Shown: positions 41,387 to 51,567 of the stretch, piece after piece
How positions within the stretch are numbered: the first letter of the stretch is position 1
How the letters are laid out: each line of letters opens with the position of its first letter
Source of the DNA: Ramlibacter rhizophilus
GTDB taxonomy: Bacteria > Pseudomonadota > Gammaproteobacteria > Burkholderiales > Burkholderiaceae_C
NCBI RefSeq assembly: GCF_004681965.1
Contig: NZ_SMLL01000001.1
Span: forward strand, 806,001 to 870,000
Direction of reading: 5' to 3'
DNA: 64,000 bases
Position numbers and translations under genes: made by a program
The notes under the pieces: generated by a model
The model's database searches: none
The model's input: only the letters and a program-made list of their open reading frames with translations
Told to the model about the DNA's origin: nothing

Positions 41387-43131
41387 TCACCTGGGCGTCG
41401 GATCGTGGGCGAATTCGCCGTGGCCACCGGCACCAGGGCGTGGGCCTCTGGCAGGTCGGGCCGCCAGTCGAAGTCCCACACCTTGCGGCCGGCGAAGTGC
41501 GCCATCAGCGCGGCGTCGCGCTGCGGGTCCAGGCGGCGGGCCCAGACGATGCGCGCGCGGTCGATCTCGGGTTCGTTGTAGACCAGCTCGTAATGCACCG
41601 GGTTGTGGGGGCCGGAGCGAACCAGCACGAGGTGGCGTCCTTCCTCGGAGAGCAGGCGGGCCCGCAGCTCGTCCTTCAGGCCCCGGGGATGGATGGCGCA
41701 GCACACCCGCGTGCGGCTGGCCTCCAGCGCGGGAACGCCGACCACGACCGAGGCAGCCGGCAGCGCCAGCGAGGCGAGCATCGCCACGGGCACGGCGCGC
41801 GTGAGGAAGGCGCCCGCCGGCCGGCCGCGCCAGGACCAGGCGCGCAGGCGCTCGGCGCCGCGCATCACCACGATCAGCATGAGCGGCATGGCCGGGGCCG
41901 CGTAGTGCGGGAAATTCCAGGTCAGCGGCAGGTAGCCCGCGACGAACACCGCCAGCGCCGGCAGCACGTACCGCTCGCGTCGCAGGGCCCACAGGCCTAC
42001 GCCGGCGAACACCGTCAACAGCGCCCCGACGTAGAACGCCCAGGTGTGGAACAGCTTGGCGGCCAGGTTGCTGCCGAGCCCGGCCAGGGAGGCGCGGCGC
42101 GCATGCGGGCGCGCCTCCTCGGCATAGAAGGCGCGCATGTGCGGCGGGCCGCGGCGCGCGGAATCCACCGGCGGCTGGTGCAGGAAGGCGGGCGCCTGCG
42201 CGTATTGCCATCGGTTCACCTCGTAGGCGGTCTTGCTCGCGCCGCCCGTGGTGGCGGCGTTGTGCGCCAGCAGCAGTGCGCCCGCGGCCGCCACGCAGGC
42301 CAGGGCCGGAATGGCGGCGCGAGCCGCGCCGGCACGCCAGCCGAAAGCGGCGGGGCGCAGCAGTTGCAGCACGAGCCAGGCCGCGGCGGGCACGCACAGC
42401 AGCAGGCCTTCATAGGGGCGCGTGGTCGCGAGGATGGCGGCGCCGAGGCCGAAGACCGCGCCCGGTCCCCAGCCCGGGCGCTGCAGCAGCCGGGGCAGGG
42501 CGCCTACGACCAGCATGGCACCCAGCGCGCTGAAGCTGCCGCCCCAGTAGCTGTTGACCCAGTAGCTGAAGACACCGAAGCGCATCACCACCAGCACGCC
42601 GCCGAGCAGCGCAAGGGGCAGGCTGACCCATCCCTGCAGCATCCAGACCGCCGCCATGGCCATGAGCACGGTGCTGGCCCAGGCGCCCACCCAGGCATCG
42701 CCCGCGATGAGCAGGCCGAAGGCCAGGGGCAGGCTGCGACCGGGGAAGTACACCGAGGCATAGGCCGGCAGCTGGTTGACGTGGAAGGTCTCGAAGTGCT
42801 CCCAGAAGGGATGGACCGGCATGGCCAGGCGACCGAGCAGCTGCGTCTGCGCCTGCAGCAGCAGGCTCTGCTCGTCATGCACCACGGACTGCGAGGGCCC
42901 CAGCCAGGGCAGCAGGAGGGCCCGCAGCACCAGGGCGAGCAGGCCGACGGCCAGCACCTGCCGCAGCGGGCTCGAAAGGTGGTGGGTGCATGCGCGCTCG
43001 ATCCGCGCGAAGGTCGCTTCGCCCAGGCGGGGCGCCGCGAAGGCGAGCGCCAGCACGCCGGCGGCCAGCAGGAGCTCCACCGCGAAGAAGACGCCGACCT
43101 GCGCCTCGATCGCGGCGAGCCAGGCGTTCAT
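41380..43131 (-). CDS. Polytopic GT-C/GT39-like glycosyltransferase candidate
   Basis: The 583-residue protein has at least ten membrane segments, a first-loop acidic motif (VVHDEQSLLLQAQT) and a soluble C-terminal domain of about 110 residues. That plan fits GT-C transferases, which take sugars from polyprenyl-phosphate donors outside the inner membrane. Its start overlaps the GtrA stop by four bases, and it is the last gene of a five-gene operon with a UbiA-family donor-making enzyme. Transferase activity is inferred from topology and context. Confidence 0.85.
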   Translation of the reverse strand: MNAWLAAIEAQVGVFFAVELLLAAGVLALAFAAPRLGEATFARIERACTHHLSSPLRQVLAVGLLALVLRALLLPWLGPSQSVVHDEQSLLLQAQTQLLGRLAMPVHPFWEHFETFHVNQLPAYASVYFPGRSLPLAFGLLIAGDAWVGAWASTVLMAMAAVWMLQGWVSLPLALLGGVLVVMRFGVFSYWVNSYWGGSFSALGAMLVVGALPRLLQRPGWGPGAVFGLGAAILATTRPYEGLLLCVPAAAWLVLQLLRPAAFGWRAGAARAAIPALACVAAAGALLLAHNAATTGGASKTAYEVNRWQYAQAPAFLHQPPVDSARRGPPHMRAFYAEEARPHARRASLAGLGSNLAAKLFHTWAFYVGALLTVFAGVGLWALRRERYVLPALAVFVAGYLPLTWNFPHYAAPAMPLMLIVVMRGAERLRAWSWRGRPAGAFLTRAVPVAMLASLALPAASVVVGVPALEASRTRVCCAIHPRGLKDELRARLLSEEGRHLVLVRSGPHNPVHYELVYNEPEIDRARIVWARRLDPQRDAALMAHFAGRKVWDFDWRPDLPEAHALVPVATANSPTIRRPGDQ

Positions 43132-43529
43132 GCTTTCGCGGTGCCCGAGGGGCGGAAGACGATCAGGGCGTTCATCAGGAAGTTGGCGGCGAAGGCGATG
43201 CCCACGCCGCCCACCTTGGCCCAGGTCGGTGCGATCGGCAGGCTGCTGGCGAGCAGCCAGGTGCTGCCCGCATTGATCGCCAGGCCGATGCTCGCGAAGA
43301 CGATGAACAGCCCCGCCCGCCGCGCCGAGCGCCAGTCGCGCCCGAAGACGAAGACCGAGCTGAGGAGGTAGTTGACCACCGCCGCCGCGAGGAAGCTGAG
43401 CACGGCCGGAACCAGCACCCCGTCCATGCGCGCCGACAGCAGGTGAAAGCCGCCGATGTCCACCACGGCGGCGAGCCCGCCGGTCAGCACATAGCCGGCG
43501 CCCTGCCGCAACAGCCCGCGAAAGCTCAC
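43128..43529 (-). CDS. GtrA-family membrane protein
   Basis: The 133 residues have four membrane segments and the GtrA marks FRGLLRQGAGYVLTGGLAA, NYLLSSVFVFGR and NFLMNALIVFR near the end. GtrA proteins are thought to move or aid polyprenyl-phosphate-linked sugars across the inner membrane. The gene overlaps its neighbours by four bases on each side. Its place between a HAD phosphatase and a GT-C-like gene supports that role. Confidence 0.93.
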   Translation of the reverse strand: MSFRGLLRQGAGYVLTGGLAAVVDIGGFHLLSARMDGVLVPAVLSFLAAAVVNYLLSSVFVFGRDWRSARRAGLFIVFASIGLAINAGSTWLLASSLPIAPTWAKVGGVGIAFAANFLMNALIVFRPSGTAKA

Positions 43530-44236
43530 CGCGCCACCTGGGGAGCGAAGGCGGGCGCCGGCGCAAGGACCGGCTGGAACACGGGGTCGTCGTAGCGGCG
43601 GAAGGTCTGCACGCCCGCCAGGGGCTTGCGTGACCGGATCAGCGCCAGCATGCCGGCCCGGTGTGCCGCCGCGGCGTCCCGGTCCATGCGGTCGCCGACC
43701 ATGAGTGCGCGCGTGGCGGGCACGCCGGCTTCGGCCAGCACCTTGTGCAGGCCGGCCGGATCGGGCTTGAGGCGCGCGACGTCGGCGTCGGTGGCACTCA
43801 CCACGATGTCGGCGTGCAGGCCCAGGGCCTCGACCTTGGCACGCGCCGGGTGGTCCGAGAAGATCGCGATCCGCTTGCCCGAAAGGCGAAGCCCCGCGAA
43901 CAGGCGGTCCACGTGCGCGTAGCGGCAGGCAGCCAGCAGGGGCAGGGGGCGCCGCTCCATCCAGTCCTCGGTCACGGCGCGCACGTGCGCGGGCTCGCAG
44001 CCCAGGCGCTCGCCCGTGCGCTGGTACTGCAGGGCGAGGAACTCGGTGGCTTCCTCGTCGCCGAGCGCCTCGCGCACGTGGCGGAAGGTGCGCAGCAGGC
44101 GCAGGGTTCGCAGGCTGCGGCAGCGGACGGCGTCGGCCAGCAGTTGCAGCAGCATGGCCCGGCGCAGGCGCTGCTGCGCGTACAGCGTGCCGTCCACGTC
44201 GAAGACCACCAGGTCGATGCGGCCCCAGTCCACCAT
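43526..44236 (-). CDS. HAD-superfamily phosphatase
   Basis: The 236-residue hydrolase has all HAD motifs: DVDGT near residue 13 with the nucleophile Asp, the Ser/Thr region AIFSDH, LKPDP with Lys, and VGDRMDRD. There is no signal peptide. In several bacteria a HAD domain is fused to a UbiA-like prenyltransferase; here the two are separate adjacent genes overlapping by one base. I infer that it removes the phosphate from the prenyl-phosphate sugar made by its neighbour. Confidence 0.92.
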   Translation of the reverse strand: MVDWGRIDLVVFDVDGTLYAQQRLRRAMLLQLLADAVRCRSLRTLRLLRTFRHVREALGDEEATEFLALQYQRTGERLGCEPAHVRAVTEDWMERRPLPLLAACRYAHVDRLFAGLRLSGKRIAIFSDHPARAKVEALGLHADIVVSATDADVARLKPDPAGLHKVLAEAGVPATRALMVGDRMDRDAAAAHRAGMLALIRSRKPLAGVQTFRRYDDPVFQPVLAPAPAFAPQVAR

Positions 44237-45222
44237 CAGCGCTGCACCGTGATGTAGTGGGGTTCGGCGAAGGACTGCAGTGCGGGAATGTCCACCAGGC
44301 CCAGCAAAAGCAGCGCGACGGCGGTGGTGCCGGCCAGGGCCATGAGGCGCTTCTCGCGGAACAGCTTCTCGGGTTTCTGGGCCACCGAGCCGCTGCGCAT
44401 GGACAGGGCGAGGTACTGCGCGAACAGGGCGATGATGAAGGGGCACGCCAGCACGAACTCGATGCGGTACTTGACCATGAAGACGCCGATCAGCAGCGTG
44501 GCCAGCAGCGCGTACACGAAGCAGGAGATGGTCAGGCGCTCCTCCGTGTAGTGCTGGAAGGAGCGGCGGTAGCGGTGCAGCACCCCGACGCCCGGGCCGG
44601 CGGCGATCTCGCGGTACTCGGACAGGCGCTTGGCACCCATCAGGAAGGCGCCGCCCATCCAGTAGGCGACGAGGAGCGAGGCCGGCGCGACGCTGGCGTG
44701 CTCGATCATGCTCCAGCCCAGCATGAGGCGGATGGGGTTGTTGAGCGACTCGGACAGCACGTCCAGGTAGGCCTTGTCCTTGGACCGCAGTGGCCGGACG
44801 TTGTAGACCACGCCCGAGAGCCAGAAGAGGAGGCTGGTGGCGAAGAACACCGGCCCCACCATCCACGCGAGCAGCAGGCCGGCGATGGCGCAGGCCGCAT
44901 AGAAGGCGTACACCGGCCCCGGGCTCATGACCGCCGTGACGGCCGGCCGCTTGGACTTGTCGGGGTGGAAGGCATCGAACTCGCGATCCAGCCACTCGTT
45001 GATGATGTAGTTGGCCGAGGCGATCAGCACGGCGCTCAGGAAGCCCAGCGCAATGGGCGCCAAGGCGCCCTCCAGCGGTGGACTGCGCAGCACCCAAGCC
45101 AGGACCAGGCCAGGCAGGATGAACACATGCTTGGTCATGTGGTCCAGCCGCGCCATCTGCAGGTAGTCGCGCCAGGTGGCGGCCGGGGCAAGCGGGGCTT
45201 GCGAGAAGGCTTCGGTGCTCAT
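44236..45222 (-). CDS. UbiA-family protein, DPPR-synthase-like
   Basis: The 328-residue inner-membrane protein has about eight hydrophobic segments. Its first Asp motif is N75-E76-x2-D79-x3-D83, followed by H86-P87-x-K89-x2-R92-P93. That H-P-x-K-x-x-R-P run is typical of decaprenyl-phosphate phosphoribosyltransferase (Rv3806c type) and not of ubiquinone UbiA. The second motif contains DKAYLDVLSESLNNPIRLM. It would join PRPP to a polyprenyl phosphate. The ATG at 45222 is chosen because AAGGA lies 8 nt upstream; one at 45231 is possible. It is the second gene of the operon. Confidence 0.85.
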   Translation of the reverse strand: MSTEAFSQAPLAPAATWRDYLQMARLDHMTKHVFILPGLVLAWVLRSPPLEGALAPIALGFLSAVLIASANYIINEWLDREFDAFHPDKSKRPAVTAVMSPGPVYAFYAACAIAGLLLAWMVGPVFFATSLLFWLSGVVYNVRPLRSKDKAYLDVLSESLNNPIRLMLGWSMIEHASVAPASLLVAYWMGGAFLMGAKRLSEYREIAAGPGVGVLHRYRRSFQHYTEERLTISCFVYALLATLLIGVFMVKYRIEFVLACPFIIALFAQYLALSMRSGSVAQKPEKLFREKRLMALAGTTAVALLLLGLVDIPALQSFAEPHYITVQR

Positions 45223-45234
45223 TCGGGGCATCCT

Positions 45235-46794
45235 TCAGGAAATGGAGAGGGGAGCGGCGACGGGCGCCTTCTTGATCCGGCGCAGTGCGCCGTGTTGCCA
45301 GGCCAAAGCCAGCCAGGTCATGCCGATCCACGGCACGAGCCAGATGACGCGTGACTGGAAGCGTTCCAGCGGAGATGCCAGCGTCGCGCACAGCACGGCG
45401 TTGAGCAGCACTCCGGCCAGAACCAGGAGGGTGAATGTGGTGAAGGCCTGCGACGAGGCCTCGCCCGGGCTCTGCAGCGGCACGCGCCGGCGCGCGAACA
45501 CGGCCAGCAGCACGACGGCGGCGAAGGTACTGGCATAGGTGGTGGCGCTCCAGAACTCGTGCGCCGCATGGGTGTCGAAGAAGCGCATGGCGCGCATGTC
45601 CTCGATCAGCCGGTCCGGCATGCGGCCGACGAACATGGGCAGGTGGTCGGTGCCCGAGCCCGCGACGTCGACGTCGAAGAGGAAGACCTGCCGGACCACG
45701 TCCTGCGCCACGCCGCGCGCGACCGTGACGGGGGCGTGGCGGAACACTGCCCAGGCCAGGCCGAGCTGCTCTTCGGACATGCGGCGCTTGGTGGCACTGT
45801 CCGCCAGGGCGAAAGCACCCTTGGACGGCTCGGGCGAAAACAGGAAGGCGTCCCACCGGGTCGGGTAGTTGGCGACGAAGCGGCACGCCGCCCAGCGTTC
45901 CGTGGGGCAGCGGCTGCGCAGGTAGTCGGTGCCGGGCCCCATGTCGATCAGCCGCGCAGTCAGGTGCGGAAGCCGCAGCGGCGGCGCGCCGACGAAGCGG
46001 GTGACGGCCAGGTTGAAGGCGGCTTCTGCCGCCAGGGCGGCCACGAGGCAGCCGGCCACCACCGCGAGTGCGGGCGTTGCGATGGGGCGGTGCGCGAAGC
46101 GGCGCGCCCCCCAGGCCAGCAGCAGGAGCGCGGCAGCCAGGGGCAGGTGGCTCGCATGGCTGGCCAGTCCGAACAGCAGGATGGCCCCCAGCATCCAGCG
46201 CGAGGGACGCGAGAGCCGCGTCCAGTACACCGTGAGCGTGCCGGTGCACAGGATGACCAGCCCCGTGAAGATGTCCGGCATGAGGAAGCCGGTGAACACG
46301 CCCAGGGGCGTGAGCAGCGTGAGCGCGGCGACGGTCCCCAGGAAGGTACGCTCGCGCAGCCCCCACAGGCGCACCATCAGGACGTGCAGCACATAGGCCG
46401 CGCACAGTCCGTGCACGAGGACCGTGAGCCACAGGCTGCCCGCCAGGAAGCTGACGTACAGCAGCATGCCGTAGTAGACGGATCGCCCGGCCAGGACCAC
46501 CTTGTCCGCCACCGAGCTCACCGAGCCCTGGGCTTTGATGTCGTCGGTGTCGACAGCCGGTGAAAGGGGCTGACCGGCCGCGGAGGCCGGCGCTTTCGTC
46601 GCGCGCTCATCGGGTACCCAGGCGGGCAGCCGCTCTGCACCCACCAGTTTTTGCACCCCCATTTCCGCGCCCCGGATGTAGGTGGCGGTGTCCGGATAGA
46701 TGAACGGCAGGCCGTTGTAGGCGGCCGGCAAGGACAGCAGGAGCGCGGCAGCCAGCAAACACAGCAGTCGGGTCGCGGCAGTCATGCTACGCAT
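45235..46794 (-). CDS. Polytopic membrane protein, GT-C-like, first gene of glycosylation operon
   Basis: The 519-residue product has about ten hydrophobic segments and an early loop with FIYPDTATYIRG, which resembles the acidic loop of GT-C enzymes. The large loop between the first two helices is Ala/Pro-rich. It has no soluble C-terminal domain, unlike the 583-residue protein of the same operon. GGGGAA lies before the ATG. The UbiA-like gene follows after 12 bp. I recognise no precise family, so the transferase call is inference from topology and neighbours. Confidence 0.75.
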   Translation of the reverse strand: MRSMTAATRLLCLLAAALLLSLPAAYNGLPFIYPDTATYIRGAEMGVQKLVGAERLPAWVPDERATKAPASAAGQPLSPAVDTDDIKAQGSVSSVADKVVLAGRSVYYGMLLYVSFLAGSLWLTVLVHGLCAAYVLHVLMVRLWGLRERTFLGTVAALTLLTPLGVFTGFLMPDIFTGLVILCTGTLTVYWTRLSRPSRWMLGAILLFGLASHASHLPLAAALLLLAWGARRFAHRPIATPALAVVAGCLVAALAAEAAFNLAVTRFVGAPPLRLPHLTARLIDMGPGTDYLRSRCPTERWAACRFVANYPTRWDAFLFSPEPSKGAFALADSATKRRMSEEQLGLAWAVFRHAPVTVARGVAQDVVRQVFLFDVDVAGSGTDHLPMFVGRMPDRLIEDMRAMRFFDTHAAHEFWSATTYASTFAAVVLLAVFARRRVPLQSPGEASSQAFTTFTLLVLAGVLLNAVLCATLASPLERFQSRVIWLVPWIGMTWLALAWQHGALRRIKKAPVAAPLSIS

Positions 46795-47133
46795 CAGCTT
46801 TCCCCGTGAAGTTTGTCGCGTCAGGGCGCGATCTTCGGGATGGCTTCCTGAGCAGTTTGTAGGCGGCGAGCTTCAGCTCGCGTCGGCAGTGGCCTGCTGC
46901 TGAGATTGGCGTGGGGGGTCGGATGCCGGGAGGAACCCCTTTGTGCGATGGCGCCGACAGCCCGGCAGGCCGTCCGCCCTACGGCCGAGTCTCATGAAAC
47001 GGACACCGTGACGGCGTGCACGGCCACCGCCGCGCGGCGCATGCGGATGCGCACGCCGTGAACCATGTCCGACACGGAAAGTTCCCGGCCGTGGGCACCA
47101 TTCGGTCATCGCAATCGAATACGGAGTTCCACC
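46795..47133. other. 339-bp intergenic region with a GTAG-type REP
   Basis: No gene is supported here. It separates the divergent glycosylation operon and the small lipoprotein gene. It holds one REP-like palindrome at 46859-46886. The rest shows only short G+C-rich hairpins and no convincing promoter pair. Confidence 0.6.
46859..46886 (+). repeat. GTAG-headed REP palindrome
   Basis: GTAG is followed by GCGAGCT, TC, AGCTCGC (46866-46881), a perfect 7-bp stem with flanking bases that extend it imperfectly. REP elements moved by RAYT transposases begin with GTAG or a close variant. No RAYT gene is in the window. Confidence 0.55.
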
Positions 47134-47451
47134 ATGAATACGACATCCAAGACCCTCGCCGCCCTGATGGCCACCGCTGCCCTGGGCCTGGCCGGCTGCG
47201 ACGTGGAGAAGACCGAGTCCGGCAACCTCGAGCTGCCGAAGTACGAAGTCACCAAGACCCAGGAAGGCGATGTGAAGCTGCCCGAGTACAACGTCCGTAC
47301 GCCGGAAGTGAACGTGACTCAGGAGAAGCGGCAGATCACGGTGCCCGACGTGGACGTGAGCACGAAGGAGAAGACGGTGACCGTCCCCAACGTCAACATC
47401 ACGCCGGCGCCCAACGTGGATGACAGCCAGCGCACCATGGGCAACCGCTGA
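47134..47451 (+). CDS. Small lipoprotein with strand-like Val-Pro repeats
   Basis: The 105-residue product begins with a lipoprotein signal (LGLAGC, Cys at about 22). The mature part is made of short repeats with a strand pattern: LELPKYEV, VKLPEYNV, ITVPDVDV, VTVPNVNI, separated by charged linkers. The ATG at 47134 has GGAG 8 nt upstream; an upstream in-frame ATG at 47065 would spoil the signal. I recognise no named family. It may be an outer-membrane or periplasmic structural protein. A hairpin follows the stop. Confidence 0.85.
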   Translation: MNTTSKTLAALMATAALGLAGCDVEKTESGNLELPKYEVTKTQEGDVKLPEYNVRTPEVNVTQEKRQITVPDVDVSTKEKTVTVPNVNITPAPNVDDSQRTMGNR

Positions 47452-47496
47452 GGCGCTGAGCCGGTGTGAGCGCATCCGCTGCGCCGCTTTCCATTC

Positions 47497-47531
47497 AATG
47501 CCCGCCGCGACCCTGGGCCGTGGCGGGCATT
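47497..47531 (+). terminator. Possible terminator hairpin after the lipoprotein gene
   Basis: AATGCCCGCC and GGCGGGCATT form a perfect 10-bp stem around 15 nt, 45 bp after the stop. No T-run follows, so efficiency is uncertain. Confidence 0.4.
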
Positions 47532-47596
47532 CGCATTCACGTTAACCCCGGTTTCATCCCCGGGCCGGCGGGGTGCCGGCCATACTGATCAGCCTG

Positions 47597-48390
47597 ATGG
47601 ACGCATCGCAGCCCCTCGATTCCCCGCCGGCCGGCGCATCCCGCCGCGCGCCCAAGGCCTGGCCCGTCCACGGCACCGCGCCCGAAGTGGCGATCTCGCC
47701 CGGCATGCTCATTCGCATCATCGTGGCGGTCTTCGTCGTCCTGCTCGCCTTGCATCTGCTCGCCGTCTCCAGCTATCTGCTGGAGTGGCGCTTCCCGGCG
47801 CGCGACAAGTTCTACATGGACGCCGAGAACAACATCCCCACGGTGTTCTCGACGCTGCTGCTGCTGACCGCCTCGCTGCTGTGCGCCTGGGCGACCACGG
47901 TCGAGCGGCATCGCCGCAGCCGCTTTTCGTGGCACTGGGCCGGCCTGGCGCTGGCGATGCTGGCATTGGGGATCGACGAGGCCGCTGCCCTGCACGAGCT
48001 GCTGATCAACCCCATCCAGAAGGTTTACCAGACCACCGGCTGGCTGCGCTTTCCCTGGGTGATCGCCGGCATTCCGCTCGTGCTGCTGTTCGCCTTCGCC
48101 TACCTGCGGTTCCTGGCCGCGCTGCCGGCCCGCACTCGCTGGGGCTTCATCGCCGCGGGTGCGCTCTACGTGGGCGGCGCGCTGGGCATGGAGATGGTGG
48201 GCGGCCAGGTGTTCCAGGAGGCGGGCACGCCCGATCGCACGCTGGTGCCCTACATGATCGCCATGACCGTGGAGGAGTCCTGCGAGATGCTGGGCGTGAC
48301 GGCCTTCATCGCGACGCTGCTGGCCTACCTGCGCGGCACCGGCGTCGCGCTGCGCATGGGCAGCGCCGTGCCCGTGAGCGGCCCGCGCGT

Positions 48391-48397
<7 letters not shown>
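47597..48397 (+). CDS. Unrecognised integral membrane protein
   Basis: The 266 residues contain about six hydrophobic segments, the first at about 40-60 after a Pro/Ala-rich cytoplasmic lead. Conserved-looking features are a loop with KFYMDAENNIPTVFSTLLLL and an acidic-His patch (IDEAAALHELL) inside the membrane part, which could bind a metal or a proton. I recognise no family. A GTG at 47573 would add eight residues; the ATG is preferred. The last 7 bp overlap the end of the hybrid kinase gene. Confidence 0.82.
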
Positions 48398-51102
<2,705 letters not shown>

Positions 51103-51193
51103 CCCACAGATGAGCGAGGGTCCCGTTCGCTGTTTTTCCTAAGCGTTGGCCGGCTGCGACGGCCGCTTGCCCATCCGAGTCGCCGAGGTGACC

Positions 51194-51207
51194 TGTCAGA
51201 GTTGACA
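51194..51207 (+). promoter_or_regulatory. Inverted repeat over a -35-like TTGACA
   Basis: TGTCA, GAGT, TGACA is a perfect dyad; its right half forms a TTGACA. No good -10 box lies 16-18 nt downstream, so it is more likely an operator than a core promoter. It precedes the short ORF and decarboxylase leader. Confidence 0.3.
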
Positions 51208-51276
51208 TGCCTAAGGCCGAGCCTGAGCTGGCGCCAAACATAATCCCTCCGTCTTATCGACGAGGGAGAACGTTCC

Positions 51277-51369
51277 ATGCAGCACAGCGGCAACACACGG
51301 GGCCAGACCCGACAGAACGAGAAACCCCGCTCATGGCGGGAGCCTCATCCGAAGGCGGGCAGCCGGTAG
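51277..51369 (+). CDS. Possible 30-residue Arg-rich leader peptide
   Basis: The short frame opens at an ATG with GGGAG 9 nt upstream and encodes a basic peptide starting MQHSGNTRGQTRQNEK, with Arg at 8, 12, 18, 21 and 30. It ends 31 bp before a strong intrinsic terminator, which itself stands before an Arg/Lys/Orn decarboxylase gene. That is the plan of an attenuation leader: stalling at Arg codons could change RNA folding. Alternatively it is a separate small protein or a dual-function RNA. No similar peptide is known to me. Confidence 0.45.
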   Translation: MQHSGNTRGQTRQNEKPRSWREPHPKAGSR

Positions 51370-51400
51370 CGAAGCAGCCAGGGAGATTCGAAGCAGTGAT

Positions 51401-51431
51401 GAAATGCGGGCCACGGCCCGCATTTCTTTTT
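51401..51431 (+). terminator. Strong intrinsic terminator between leader ORF and decarboxylase gene
   Basis: GAAATGCGGGCC pairs perfectly with GGCCCGCATTTC and is followed by TTTTT. The GCGGG in its left arm could also pair with CCCGC at 51326-51330, which lies inside the short ORF, giving a possible anti-terminator. The decarboxylase start is 137 bp downstream. Confidence 0.9.
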
Positions 51432-51567
51432 GGCGCGAGCGCTGCGGCTTGCGATGGTTGGGGCGGCCCAAGCGAAGTGTCCCCGGGGGCGGCGCCGATT
51501 TGCATACACTTCGCCCCCTGTTGCCGCCTCTTTTCCCCCTGGCAGTTCCTACTGGGGCCCCTCCCGA

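Larger units (their letters stand above)
51103..51567. other. 465-bp leader region of the decarboxylase gene
   Basis: The region lies between the divergent hybrid kinase and decarboxylase genes. In order it contains an inverted repeat over a TTGACA, a possible -10 (CATAAT, 51239-51244), a 30-residue ORF with a good ribosome site, an internal hairpin (51326-51340), a strong terminator (51401-51431) and 136 bp without clear signals. No known riboswitch consensus was recognised. Confidence 0.6.

Noticed and set aside
51277-51400. Known riboswitch (cyclic di-GMP or similar) in the decarboxylase leader
   Set aside because: A GGTAGCG string recalled the cyclic di-GMP class, but the other conserved blocks are absent.
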